This document shows, piece by piece, positions 1-11,031 of a DNA stretch of 64,000 nt. The stretch is from the NCBI GenBank assembly GCA_037501455.1, contig CM074856.1, positions 101,773,001-101,837,000 of the forward strand, given 5' to 3'. The stretch comes from Lantana camara (taxonomy: Eukaryota; Streptophyta; Magnoliopsida; Lamiales; Verbenaceae). The translations under genes and the position numbers were made by a program. The notes beneath the pieces are model-generated. The model was not told where the DNA came from. It did no database searches and saw only the letters and a program-made list of their open reading frames with translations. Position 1 is the stretch's first letter; each line of letters starts with the position of its first letter.

Positions 1-602
1 AACCTGTCCTAACCTATCCCGAATAACATACAACAAAGACGGGTTCAACTAATCCAAGCCCTGTCCTAACCTGTTCCGAAAATTCATATATTCGAAGCAT
101 AATCATAATCCTATACAAAACATACCATATACAAAATTTTCATACATAATTCGGAAAAAAACACTTAACAAAATCAAACAGACTGACACCGACTCAACAA
201 ACACCACACAAAGCCGCCTAGCTCGAACTCCAAGAATCAGAACCTGCAACTAAAACATAAAGAGTGAGGGGTCAGTCCAAAGACCGAGTGAGGGTCTACA
301 CACGCACGCGTACATATGTATACGGAGCACAACACATATCAAGTTGTGAGTTCAGGAATCGGGGCGTGGTTTTTGCATTCTAAATCATTTTCACACGTGA
401 TAATATATATGGGGAGTAAACGAGTTAGGCCGAAGGCCAAAACAACCAAATTTAATTAATTAAGAATCCACTCCCGTTTCACGAATGATTACATAACAAA
501 CTAGCCTAACGGGAACAAACACATAAAGTAAACCTTGAAATAAAAAGGGGAAATGTGCTCAGGAGTAATACTCGGTACCCCGAGGCTCCTTACCCATATC
601 CC
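1..602 (-). mobile_element. Element B LTR, segment 1 (gypsy-type)
   Basis: This is the left visible part of a large gypsy-type LTR read on the minus strand; its outer end lies an estimated 280 bases before the window, judged by alignment with the LTR of element C near 13780. It carries the repeated CGGGTTCAACT / CCTGTCC block (1-115), the R-region hairpin (271-286, CAGTC-CAAA-GACCG) and one copy of a hairpin repeat (560-595). Element A interrupts it at 603. The LTR continues at 10773 and ends at 50462. Whether B is a solo LTR or part of a full element cannot be decided here. Confidence 0.85.
598..602. repeat. TSD of element A, left copy (ATCCC)
   Basis: The five bases ATCCC before TGTAACACCC are repeated at 10773-10777 directly after the other end of element A. 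This proves a single integration event into element B. Confidence 0.92.
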
Positions 603-1919
603 TGTAACACCCGGGATGATAGGCGCCACATCCCCCGCACTATAAGTCTAGTCCACACATGAAATGGATAGTTCAGCATGAACCGGACCCATATCGAATG
701 GGTGACAAAACAAAAGCAACCTTGCTAGGCGGAAACTAACCCCGTACCATATAATCAAAAGGCTGTGCGGAAGCATTAATGTGCAATTAATAGATTTCAA
801 CAAAGGCTACAAGCCTGAATTTCCAATACATAAAATTAAATCCATCATGCATCCTAACAACGGGTTCAACTAAGCACACAACCTGTCCCGAATCAATATC
901 CAATAATTTCATAACTAGCACAAAGGCCCAATTACATAGCAATATCCAATTAAAACATTATAATGTAAGATGTGACTCGAGTGTACAAGTGATCTAACAA
1001 AAGAAGTAAAACTTGACCTCCGCCTAGCAAAACCTACAAGAAACTGAGAAGTGGGAAAGAGGGGTCAGTCTCTAGAAGACTGAGTGAGCAGGAGCAATAC
1101 ATATACTATAGAAACATGCGCATGCAAGCCATAAATCCCGAGCAAGATTTTATTCAAAGTTAGTTCCCACGAAGGGCAAGAAATTAACAAGCAATGCTCG
1201 GACTTTATGACTAATTCATATTAAATTTGTTATGTTCATAATTCATACACAATCATGAAGGCTCGGCGAGTGAGCGTGCATAATCTCCAACCAAACTCCG
1301 ACCGTGTACGACAAATATCAATAATATATTGAATACATGATCATGCAATATCTTATAATACATGCAAGCCATATAACATAAGATATAGGCGTTTGGGCGA
1401 TCTGTGTACCGGCGTTCCCGCACGGTGCATAACAATCATAACATAAACATTGACATAAAATAAGTTCCAACCTTCTTCCTCCGGGTGGTGGACGGGCTTG
1501 CAAGACCCGGCCACCTCATGCATTGACCCAGGGGGGTACATGAATCCCCCAAGGGCGCTCAGCTACCATTCCACGCTAATCTCCTAGCGAGGTCCGGTCT
1601 CTGTTAAATGGTTGGGACTAGCACATGGGATCACCGTCGGCCCTTGCCTCCTCGGGTAGCCACATGTGCTAGATCCCGGGCCCGTGCATTCATTCATGTT
1701 CTCGCCAAAACGTTCCCATTCATGAAAACATAACATATTTCATAATTTATTAGAAAAGGGTTTACTCGATCAAAGTTTACTCGATGACTCTACTTTAAAA
1801 GTAACATATATATATACATAAGGTTTTGGCCAAAGCTTGTCACATAAGGTTGTAGGGTTTAATATGTAACTAGAACGAAAACACCCTCACCTGGAACATG
1901 ACGATATAAGGATACAAAC

Positions 1920-3031
1920 TAGGTCGTATGCCTATTGATCACGCTATCTCCTCCCTGGAGATGAACTGTATAAGAGAAAGATATAATGTGTACTCGTGAG
2001 AAACGACTCAATATGAAACCAATTAGAACGCACGGCATTAACAGGAGGTGTTCGTGAAATGCTATGTCATGATTCAATATGCAATGGATCATAAATGTCA
2101 TGAGTTGATGTGATCATGTTCATACACACCAATAAAGCCATTTAAACACATAAATGATTCAATCATTCAATTCACAATATATTACAATACATGTTAACAA
2201 TGCATATGAATCAATTAGACATGTCTATAATGCATATAAGTCACATAAGGAGTCGAGGAGGTGCAAGGAAGGCGATAGAACGAGTTTAGGCAAAGTTTAG
2301 CAAAAGTTAGGAAAAGTTGACAATTTACGAAAATGCGCAAGCTATAGAAAATTGGGTATAACATGAGTTTGAGAAATTGGAATTAAGTTTTGCTTGTTGG
2401 AGGTGAAACTAGACACATAGATGTTTCCAAGGATATGTGGCACGAATCATGGTTCAAAGCGAAGTGAAAATGGCGTAGGCCGTGTGCTTATTGATCACGC
2501 TATCTCCTCCCTGGAGATGAACTGTATAAGAGAAAGATATAATGTGTACTCGTGAGAAACGACTCAATATGAAACCAATTAGAATGCACGGCATTAACAG
2601 GAGGTGTTCATGAAATGCTATGTCATGATTCAATATGCAATGGATCATAAATGTCATGAGTTGATGTGATCATGTTCATACACACCAATAAAGCCATTTA
2701 AACACATAAATGATTCAATCATTCAATTCACAATATATTACAATACATGTTAACAATGCATATGAATCAATTAGACATGTCTATAATGCATATAAGTTAC
2801 ACAAGGAGTTGAGGAGGTGCAAGGAAGGCGATAGAACGAGTTTTGGCAAAGTTTAGCAAAAGTTAGGAAAAGTTGACAATTTACGAAAATACGCAAGCTA
2901 TAGAAAATTGGGTATAACTTGAGTTTGAGAAATTGGAATTAAGTTTTTCTTGTTGGAGGTGAAGCTAGACACATAGGTGTTTCCAACGATATGTGGCATG
3001 AATCATGGTTCAAAGTGAGGTGAAAATGGCG
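1920..3031. repeat. 556-bp tandem duplication inside the A 3' LTR
   Basis: Units 1920-2475 and 2476-3031 each begin at a TAGG and repeat the same sequence; the partner LTR has it once. At several distinguishing sites near the unit end, the first copy matches the other LTR and the second does not. The second copy may therefore derive from a diverged relative rather than from simple slippage. Confidence 0.88.
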
Positions 3032-3276
3032 TAGGTTCGAAGTTTGGGCCAAGGCAGAAGTTCGGCGAAGTGGCGACACAATTTTCAAACAATCATAACA
3101 CACAATTGAAGATATATATCGAGTTGATTCCAATTGGAGGATGTTCTAGACTTCAAGGGGTTTCTGTGGGTTTAAAAATCAGGTTAATCCGAGTTTGTAT
3201 AAGGGAGAACGAAGCAAAACAATCTCAGGCCGAAACAGGGGAGGGTCCAAAGTTTCTGCCTCAAATCCACCCCCCT

Positions 3277-3302
3277 TGGATTTTTCCAAAAGGAAAAATC
3301 CA
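3277..3302. repeat. Inverted repeat with AAAA loop
   Basis: TGGATTTTTCC and its complement flank an AAAA loop. The partner LTR has the same hairpin with a longer stem and a TTTT loop at 9782-9811. Confidence 0.85.
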
Positions 3303-4273
3303 CCCTCGCGGACTTAGAACGGAGGCAAAAAAAAAACGCAGAAACAGGGCACAAACGCGGGAGAAGACCAAAATCACCAAAACACCTCAAAACTCAACCC
3401 AAATCACTTAAAACGTTTAGTATACCACGTAGGAACATCAAACGCAAGTTTAGGGCAATTAAGAACACATTAATTCACAAACCCAACAAATATAAATACA
3501 TAAATACATATACATACACCTATGTACACATATATACATACACATACCCTTGCTCCAAGAATTGAAACAACCAAACATAAAACTCATGGATTGAAGTATT
3601 AGAGCAACAAATACATACAAATTCATGCTTCAAACTCAAAGAAATTTAAACCCTATCTTAACTAACATATATACAAAATCCACATAATACCTTGGAGAAA
3701 TGGAAGGAGAGGAGGAAGATAAGAGCTTGAGTTATTGTCTTGAATGGAGAGGAATGAGTTTGAATCCCTTGCCTTCCTTGTCTTTGCTTGGGTTCGATTT
3801 GGGGAAGAAGGGAGAAAGGGTTTGGAGTTTCTCTTGGAAAAGAAAGGGGAAAAAGAATGAATGAAATGTGAGGGGAGGGGGGAAAGGATCATGTAATGTA
3901 GGGAAGGAAAAGGGGAGAATTGCACTTTGCTCCCTCAACAAATTAAGTGCTCGATTTGGGTCCCAAGGTTCGGATAAGTGAGCAATCGGGGTCTAATTAA
4001 AAGTTCGATTGAGTCCAAGGATTTCATATAATTTCAAATAAGTGCATAAGTGAAATAAAACTTTTAATTAGCAAGAAAACATGTTATAAACGAATTTAAA
4101 TAGCATAATCAAGGTTCATATAAATCATCTAGGTCACGTAATGGAAATTAATTCACGAAAGTAGAATATATTAAAAGTCCACTTAGCATATAAAACACAT
4201 ATAAGTCACATAACTCTCGGTCTAACCCACTCGTGACGTCATACCTGTACGGCCGAAAAGTCGGGGCGTTACA

Positions 4274-4291
4274 ACCTCTCCCCCTTAAGAA
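4274..4291 (-). promoter_or_regulatory. Polypurine tract of A
   Basis: On the minus strand this reads CTTAAGGGGGAGAGGT directly before the 3' LTR start TGTAACGCCCC. It is the expected plus-strand primer of reverse transcription. Confidence 0.85.
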
Positions 4292-4309
4292 GGACCTGTC
4301 CCCAGGTCC
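4292..4309 (-). other. Polypurine-proximal hairpin of A
   Basis: In the sense strand GGACCTG-GGGA-CAGGTCC forms a 7-bp stem with a GNRA-type tetraloop. The equivalent sits at the same place in C, D, G and H with compensating base changes. Confidence 0.75.
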
Positions 4310-4494
4310 ACTGCCTTGATTCTGAACTTTGTGTAAACTTTCCCGTGTTTATCCCACGCGGGTTAGCAACTCCCCGTCAGGAATTAGTTCGGAAAAGGTC
4401 TTCAAGCAATAAGGGGTCTTCAATTACTGTTAAGTCATGACCCTCAGCTCACCAAAACCTAAGCACTCGAAAGTCTAAGCAGGTAACAGGCAAT

Positions 4495-4568
4495 GAAAGA
4501 ACCCCGTCTTTCGGGCAAGAAGGAGAGAACCCCATCCCTCAAACAACAATGAGAGAACCCCGTCTCTC
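4495..4568 (-). repeat. Hairpin array of A (3 clear units)
   Basis: Three hairpins with a 6-nt loop: 4495-4512 (GAAAGA/TCTTTC), 4523-4540 (GAGAGA/TCCCTC, a G-U pair in the sense strand) and 4551-4568 (GAGAGA/TCTCTC). A degenerate fourth lies near 4580-4600. The stems differ but remain complementary, and the loop stays ACCCCG/ACCCCA on the plus strand. This is the shortest of the five arrays. Confidence 0.8.
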
Positions 4569-6143
4569 GAACACAAAGAAAGAGAAACTCTCAAGCTCTC
4601 AAAACAACAATTAAATAAATAATCACACAACAACCACACAAGAAACAAGTAGGAGATATCAAATACGTCAAGTATCAATCCTGCAAAAGCAGTTAATACA
4701 ACAAGCAATCAAAGCACTTAGCGTCATAAAATTATTCAAACTAAAAGTCACATGTATGCATATGCCACGGATGCTTGATGTACCGTTCACCGTTGTTTGG
4801 GAATATTCCATTATAGTGATTCGATTCAAAGCAGGATTTTTGTTAGAGATTCCTTTTTATCCCTAGTGCCACGGCTTAAAATGCACGATGTGCTCAAGGC
4901 TTCAATGATCACCCGGTTTTCGATCCACAGTCGATCCTCTAATCTTGAGTGTGTGCTTGAACTCAACACAATTAATTCAACATTCTCTACGAATTAAACT
5001 CAACCCTTATTGAATGCCCGAGCTAGGTTTTAGCAGTTCGAATTTCTATTTCCATTCTAGTAGCATCCCCGGATTATTGTGGAAAAATGACTGACGAGCC
5101 AGAATTCCCATGGTGTTTAAGTTGTGGTCTATCCTAGACCTTTCATTTCCAACGCCCTACTGAATTGACTTTCACTTTTCCCATCATAGAATACGATGAC
5201 CTGATCTGATTTTTTTTCTTTACCCAATACTCTCTTTGCCAAATTTATGAAATTCCTTCACGGCCCCATATTCCTAAACATGAAACACGTTATACCAGAT
5301 ATGATCTTTTCCAACCTATGGAGATTTAGCTTGTACTTCTCATGTTAAGAAACCAACAAGGTTACTTCTTCAACCGCAGTTACCCTCAATCATTCCTTTG
5401 CCTTGTCTTATCACTTCAATTCCCATTATTTCTCGCATACCCATTTTCAACCCTTGAAACACTTACCCTTTTCAAAACTATTCTCGAAATTTCCTAATGA
5501 CGGTCTTGAAGTTTTCCACTTTGATCTTAAAATTCGTCAATTGTCATAATCTTCTACTTCATCTCTTATCATTCCTTGTAGAATCTTGTTGCTTGGGATC
5601 TTGAATTACCATTGTCCCTATTAAAAGTAACTCATCCGAGCGCAACCGTGAATTCAATTTATTTCCCGGTTGGCTCTCTCCCTTAAAAGTTTCTATCCCA
5701 AACTTTTAAACTTGCTCTATCACTCCTGGAATATGAGACTCCCAACTTCTTCATCTTAGCTTCCTTGATATGAAGGTCCTAGTCAAGCCACGTGTCCGTA
5801 GATATTGCTCACACTTACGTTGAAATGATTTGGCAGGGATAACCACCTCTTTCATCTATTCTAACCTCCAGTTCTACTTTCCAAGCCTCCAAATTTCTTT
5901 CCTTCCTTCAATCCACACTTTACCACCCAAAATTCTTCCTTAGCTCGATTCGAATATGGCTTGGTTGAAGTAGCATTTGATAAACGGAGAGGAAGAAAAT
6001 TCCCTATCAAATAAACACTAAACCATGCATGTTGGATTAAGATGCCAATGAACATAGCCAACAATTAGAGGTGCAACACATTAAGGCAAGCATGTCAAGT
6101 AGAGATGCACACACATATATATAAATATAGAAGATTAAATAAT

Positions 6144-6332
6144 TTAATACAGTGTATGATGCACGTTCCATGAATGTGTCGAACCTGTCACCGTGGTGGT
6201 AAGCTTTAGCCCAAAAATTTTGTTCTCCATTTTCTTAATTACGGCTTTGGTTTGAGCTTGTTGATCATCTCTCGTTTTCCCACGGTCTTCTAAATCCTTA
6301 AAGTGTTCTTGTATCAAATTGTGTGTTGCCAT
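6144..6332 (-). pseudogene. Possible gag N-terminal remnant in A
   Basis: A 62-residue frame beginning MATHNLIQEHFKDLEDRGKT, rich in charged residues with a coiled-coil look (many K, E, Q, D). It lies about 1.3 kb into the internal domain, on the element's sense strand. The N-termini of plant Ty3/gypsy Gag proteins often look like this, but no capsid or zinc-knuckle motif follows and the frame soon stops. It may be chance; the assignment is tentative. Confidence 0.25.
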
Positions 6333-7580
6333 GGCTCGATATCACAATTCTTGATTCCAAAGTCTTCTACAGTCACAGAATTAGGTATTTCGATCCTTTC
6401 CCAATTGTTATCTAGAATCTTCCACCTGGTTGTTACTCTGTTTGAAATTCCCTTGACTTATACTTTATGAGTTCAGATTGGTAGAATGAACTCATCCTCC
6501 CACTTGCTTAAACTTGATTTCACAATTTCCTCCAAAAGCTCTTTGCCTTTCTTTACCGTTTCCATTTGCTATTCCATATCTTCCAATTCAACCTCACAAC
6601 ACGACAATTCATCTTGGATCTGGAAGTTAAACTCCAATCTGGCGGAAGATAAAACCCGTCAGCACTGTCACCTCCCATAGGTTTGCATTCACCGTGTTGA
6701 ATTGATTTTCTTTAACTCTTTTCAAATTCAGCTTCTTTCCAAACTCGGCTTCCGGAGCTTGATTTATTCGGAAGTTCAACTTCGCCGATTTGCCTCGGTC
6801 GCCATTCACAAATCCTAATATATCCCGAATCTTCTACCTCGAACTTGAAACCAATTAGCTTGATTCACTTGGAAACTCATCTTCGATGGCCTTTGTTGCT
6901 TATCTTTCGGCATTCAATTTTACTTTGATTCCTCTTAACTATCATCACCTCTTTGTTGATCCGAACCCCAAACTAAAGCACCTTCAAGGTTTCCTTTACT
7001 TCTTTCGTGAATTAGATGATCCCATTGAATCCGGTCATATAAGCTTCCTATAGTAGGTGGGCATGTGGATGCTATGAATTTGCAAACATCACACGCCCCT
7101 CCATCGTCTCATCAAGTATATGCCAACTACAATAAAATCCATAAATTGTAGCCACACATCGAGTCTTCTACCGGATCCTAACTTTCTTGTACGATTTAAT
7201 TCCCCCATCTCGAGCTTGAACTCCCAACCTATCACCTTGTCATAAGGAGCACAAATTACCCGAGTTCTTCTAAATCTCCGAAGTTTTCTTCAATCACCCA
7301 CACTTGAAAGAAAGCCCATAGCAATTTGTTGTGGTTGTGAGAATTTGGCCGTGGTTTGATGTTGTAAGAATATCCTAAAATTACAACTCATCTCAATTAT
7401 AAATGCATGCCGGTTAGTAAGTGCATATGACACGTAGTTAGCATCAAAAGCACGTATTAATGCAAAATACAACACTTCAATTAACAAAATTTAAGTTAAA
7501 CACAGTTAATAATAAATTTTCCATGTCAAATTTCAATAACAATGCTCATGATCAATGCGGTGCACACGTTGACATGTTGT

Positions 7581-7600
7581 TCCTAAGCCGTTCGACCTAT
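7581..7600 (-). promoter_or_regulatory. Conserved post-PBS leader motif (A)
   Basis: The sense reading is TAGGTCGAACGGCTTAGGA. Equivalents lie at the same distance from the primer-binding site in C (45991-46010), D (55182-55200 and 60586-60604), G (42374-42392) and H (34278-34296). Position and conservation suit a packaging or dimerisation signal, which is inference. Confidence 0.6.
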
Positions 7601-7643
7601 ACTTGACATGACACGACACAAAGAACCCTGGTTTTGCAACCGG

Positions 7644-7655
7644 GCTCTGATACCA
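7644..7655 (-). promoter_or_regulatory. Primer-binding site of A (tRNA-iMet)
   Basis: The minus strand reads TGGTATCAGAGC, complementary to the 3' end of plant initiator tRNA-Met, eight bases inside the 5' LTR. It fixes the element's orientation. Confidence 0.93.
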
Positions 7656-7663
7656 CTTAAAGA

Positions 7664-10600
7664 TGTAACACCCGGGACGATAGGCACCACTCCCCAGCAC
7701 TATAAGTCTAGTCCACCCATGAAATGGTTAGTTCAGCAAGAACCGGACACATAACGAACGGGTGACAAAATAAAAGCAACCTTGCTAGGCTGAAACTAAC
7801 CCCATACCATATAATCAAAAGGCTGTGCGGAAGCATTAATGTGCAATTCATAGATTTCAACAAAGGCTACAAGCCCGAATTTCTAATACATAAAATTAAA
7901 TCCATCATGCATCCTAACAACGGGTTCAACTAAGCACACAACCTGTCCCGAATCAATATCCAATAATTTCATAACTAGCACAAAGGCCCAATTACATAGG
8001 AATATCTAATTAGAACATAATAATGTAAGATGTGACTCGAGTGTACAAGTGATCTAACAAAAGAAGTAAAACTTGACCACCGCCTAACAAAACTTGCAAG
8101 AAACTGAGAAGTGGGAAAGAGGGGTCAGTCTCTAGAAGACTGAGTGAGCAGGAGCGATATATATACTATAGAAACATGCGCATGCAAGCCATAAATCCTG
8201 AGCAAGATTTTATTCAAAGTTAGTTCCCACGAAGGGCAAGAAATTAACAAGCAATGCTCGGACTTTATGACTAATTCATATTAAATTCGTTATGTTCATA
8301 ATTCATACATAATCATAAAGGCTCGGCGAGTGAGCGTGCATAATCTCCAACCAAACTCCGACCGTGTACGACAAATATCAATAATATATTGAATACATGA
8401 TCATGCAATATCTTATAATACATGCAAGCCATATAACATAAGATATAGGCGTTTGGGCGATCCGTGTACCGGCCTTCCCGCACGGTGCATAACAATCATA
8501 ACATAAACATTGACATAAAATAAGTTCCAACCTTCTTCCTCAGGGTGGTGGACGGGCTTACAAGACCCGGCCACCTCATGCATTGACCCAGGGGGGTACA
8601 TGAATCCCCCAAGGGTGCTCAGCTACCATTCTACGCTAATCTCCTAGCGAGGTCCGGTCTCTGTCAAATGGTTGGGACTAGCACATGGGATCACCGTCGG
8701 CCCTTGCCTCCCCAGGTAGCCACATGTGCTAGATCCCGGGCCCGTGCATTCATTCATGTTCTCGCCAAAACGTTCCCATTCATGAAAACATAACATATTT
8801 CATAATTTATTAGAAAAGGGTTTACTCGATCAAAGTTTACTCGATGACTCTACTTTAAAAGTAACATATATATATATACATAAGGTTTTGGCCAAAGCTT
8901 TTCACATAACGTTGTAGGGTTTAATATGTAACTAGAACGAAAACACCCTCACCTGGAACATGACGATATAAGGATACAAACTAGGTCGTGTGCCTATTGA
9001 TCACGCTATCTCCTCCCTGGAGATGAACTGTATAAGAGAAAGACATAATGTGTACTCGTGAGAAACAACTCAATATGAAACCAATTAGAACGCACGGCAT
9101 TAACATGAGGTGTTCGTGAAATTCTATGTCATGATTCAATATGCAATGGATCATAAATGTCATGAGTTGATGTGATCATGTTCATACACACCAATAAAGC
9201 CATTTAAACACATAAATGATTCAATCATTCAATTCACAATATATTACAATACATGTTAACAATGAATATGAATCCATTAGACATGTCTATAATGCATATA
9301 AGTCAAATAAGGAGTCGAGGAGGTGCAAGGAAGGCGATAGAACGAGTTTTGGCAAAGTTTAGCAAAAGTTAGGAAAAGTTGACAATTTACGAAAATGCGC
9401 AAGCTGTAGAAAATTGGGTATAACTTGAGTTTGAGAAATTGGAATTAAGTTTTTCTTGTTGGAAGTGAAACTAGACACATAGATGTTTCCAAGGATATGT
9501 GGCACGAATCATGGTTCAAAGCGAGGTGAAAATGGCGTAGCTTCGAAGCTTGGGCCAATGCAGAAGTTCGGTGAAGTGGTGACAAAATTTTCAAACAATC
9601 ATAACTCACAATTGAAGAAATATATCGAGTTTATTCCAATTTTAGGATGTTCTAGACTTCAAGGGGTTTCCGTGGGTTCAAAAATTAGGTCAATCCGAGT
9701 TCATATGAGGGAGAACGAAGCAAAACAATCTCAGGCCGAAACAGGGGAGGGTCCAAAGTTTCTGCCTCAAATCCACCCCCCGGTGGATTTTTCCTTTTGG
9801 AAAAATCCACCCTCGCGGATTCAGAACAGAGGCAAAAAAAAAACGCAGAAACAGGGCACAAACGCGGGAGAAGACCAAAATCACCAAAACACCTCAAAAC
9901 TCAACCCAAATCACTTAAAACATTTAGTATACTACGTAGGAACATCAAACGGAAGTTTAGGGCAATTAAGAACACATTAATTCACAAACCCAACAAATAT
10001 AAATACATATACATACACCTATGTGCACATATATACATACACATACCCTTGCTCCAAGAATTGAAACAACCAAACATAAAACTCATGGATTCAAGTATTA
10101 GAGCAACAAATACATACAAATTCATGCTTCAAACTCAAAGAAATTCAAACCCTATCTTAATTAACATATATACAAAATCCACATAATACCTTGGAGAAAT
10201 GGAAGGAGAGGAGGAAGATAAGAGCTTGAGTTCTTGTCTTGAATGGAGAGGAATGAGTTTAAATCCCTTGCCTTCCTGATCTTTGCTTGGGTTCGATTTG
10301 GGGAAGAAGGGAGAAAGGGTTTGGAGTTTCTCTTGGAAGGGAAAGGGGAAAAAGAATGAATGAAATGTGAGGGGAGGGGGAAAAGGATCATGTAATGTAG
10401 GGAAGGAAAAGGGGAGAATTGCACTTTGCTCCCTCAACAAATTAAGTACTCGATTTGGGTCCCAAGGTTCGGATAAGTGAGCAATCGGGGTCTAATAAAA
10501 AGTTCGATTGAGTCCAAGGATTTCATATAATTTCAAATAAGTGCATAAGTGAAATAAAACTTTTAATTAGCAAGAAAACATGTTATAAACGAATTTAAAT

Positions 10601-10772
10601 AGCATAATCAAGGTTCATATAAATCATCTAGGTCACGTAATGGAAATTAATTCACGAAAGTAGAATATATTAAAAGTCCACTTAGCATATAAAACACATA
10701 TAAGTCACATAACTCTCGGTCTAACCCACTCGTGACTTCATACCTGTACGGCCGAAAAGTCGGGGCGTTACA
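7664..10772 (-). repeat. Element A 5' LTR (3109 bp)
   Basis: Right LTR of A, with single-copy structure. It contains the R-region hairpin at 8125-8143, a splice-donor-like AGGTGAGG (sense) near 8945-8955 and the TTTT-loop inverted repeat at 9782-9811. Open frames within it, including 9483-9980, are not taken as genes because they lack homologous conservation and lie in LTR sequence. Confidence 0.92.
9782..9811. repeat. Inverted repeat with TTTT loop
   Basis: GGTGGATTTTTCC and its complement form a perfect 13-bp stem around TTTT. The partner LTR has AAAA in the loop (3277-3302), so the hairpin centre is inverted between two LTRs that should have been identical at insertion. Confidence 0.85.
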
Positions 10773-10777
10773 ATCCC
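10773..10777. repeat. TSD of element A, right copy (ATCCC)
   Basis: Matches 598-602. After it, the sequence of B resumes within its hairpin-repeat block. Confidence 0.92.
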
Positions 10778-10789
10778 GATGATCATGCA

Positions 10790-11031
10790 CAGGAGTAATA
10801 CTCGGTGCCCCGAGGCTCCTTACCCATAATCACCGGGCCTCAAGCAAAGCAAAGTCAAACCTTCAAACAAGAGGGGAAATGTGCACAGGAGTAATACTCG
10901 GTGCCCCGAGGCTCCTTACACACATCACGATGATCATGCACAGGAGTAATACCCGGTGCCCCGAGGCTCCTTACCTACATCAAGATGATCTTGCACAGGA
11001 GTAATACTCGGTCCCCCGAGGCTCCTTACCC
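10790..11031 (-). repeat. Tandem hairpin repeats in the B LTR
   Basis: Copies of CAGGAGTAATACTCGGTGCC followed by CCGAGGCTCCTTACC start at 10790, 10886, 10941 and 10996; a fifth at 560 was split off by element A. Each can fold as CTCGG-loop-CCGAG inside GGAG/CTCC. Spacing is 96, 55 and 55 bp. C has one diverged equivalent near 14625-14680 and H one near 19605-19645. Confidence 0.75.

Larger units (their letters stand above)
603..4273 (-). repeat. Element A 3' LTR (3671 bp)
   Basis: Left LTR of A, paired with 7664-10772. It is about 560 bp longer than its partner because of a tandem duplication at 1920-3031. It contains the R-region hairpin at 1065-1083 (TCAGTCT-CTAGA-AGACTGA) and a conserved tract around 1258-1310 shared with other families (the CGAGTGAGCG / CTCCAACC region). 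The stretch has no credible gene; its short frames are not preserved in the partner LTR in any coding-like way. Confidence 0.92.
4274..7663 (-). mobile_element. Element A internal domain, non-coding
   Basis: 3390 bp between the LTRs. Reading in the sense direction (right to left) it starts with the primer-binding site and a conserved leader, has short open frames with stops near 6144-6810, and ends with three clear hairpins and the polypurine tract. No gag-pol domain is recognisable. One segment around 6570-6600 resembles part of the G internal domain (the frame containing VELEDME in G has a stop here), so the two internal domains share ancestry. Confidence 0.8.
603..10772 (-). mobile_element. 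Element A, complete LARD-like LTR retrotransposon
   Basis: A complete minus-strand element: 3' LTR 603-4273, internal domain 4274-7663, 5' LTR 7664-10772, flanked by TSD ATCCC. In the sense orientation the LTR begins TGTAACGCCCC and ends GGGTGTTACA. The primer-binding site and polypurine tract are where a gypsy element needs them. The 3.4 kb internal domain has no recognisable protease, reverse transcriptase, RNase H or integrase, so the element could only move with proteins supplied in trans. This matches the LARD class. The LTRs differ at a modest number of sites plus one 556-bp duplication. Confidence 0.92.

Noticed and set aside
1919..2657. Two similar minus-strand frames of 60-67 codons as a duplicated gene
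   Set aside because: They are the same LTR segment duplicated in tandem; no evidence of protein selection.
9483..9980. A 165-codon frame in the A 5' LTR
   Set aside because: The 3' LTR copies break it (the first unit runs into the tandem duplication, the second keeps only a shorter frame at 3070-3411), and the peptide has no recognisable features.
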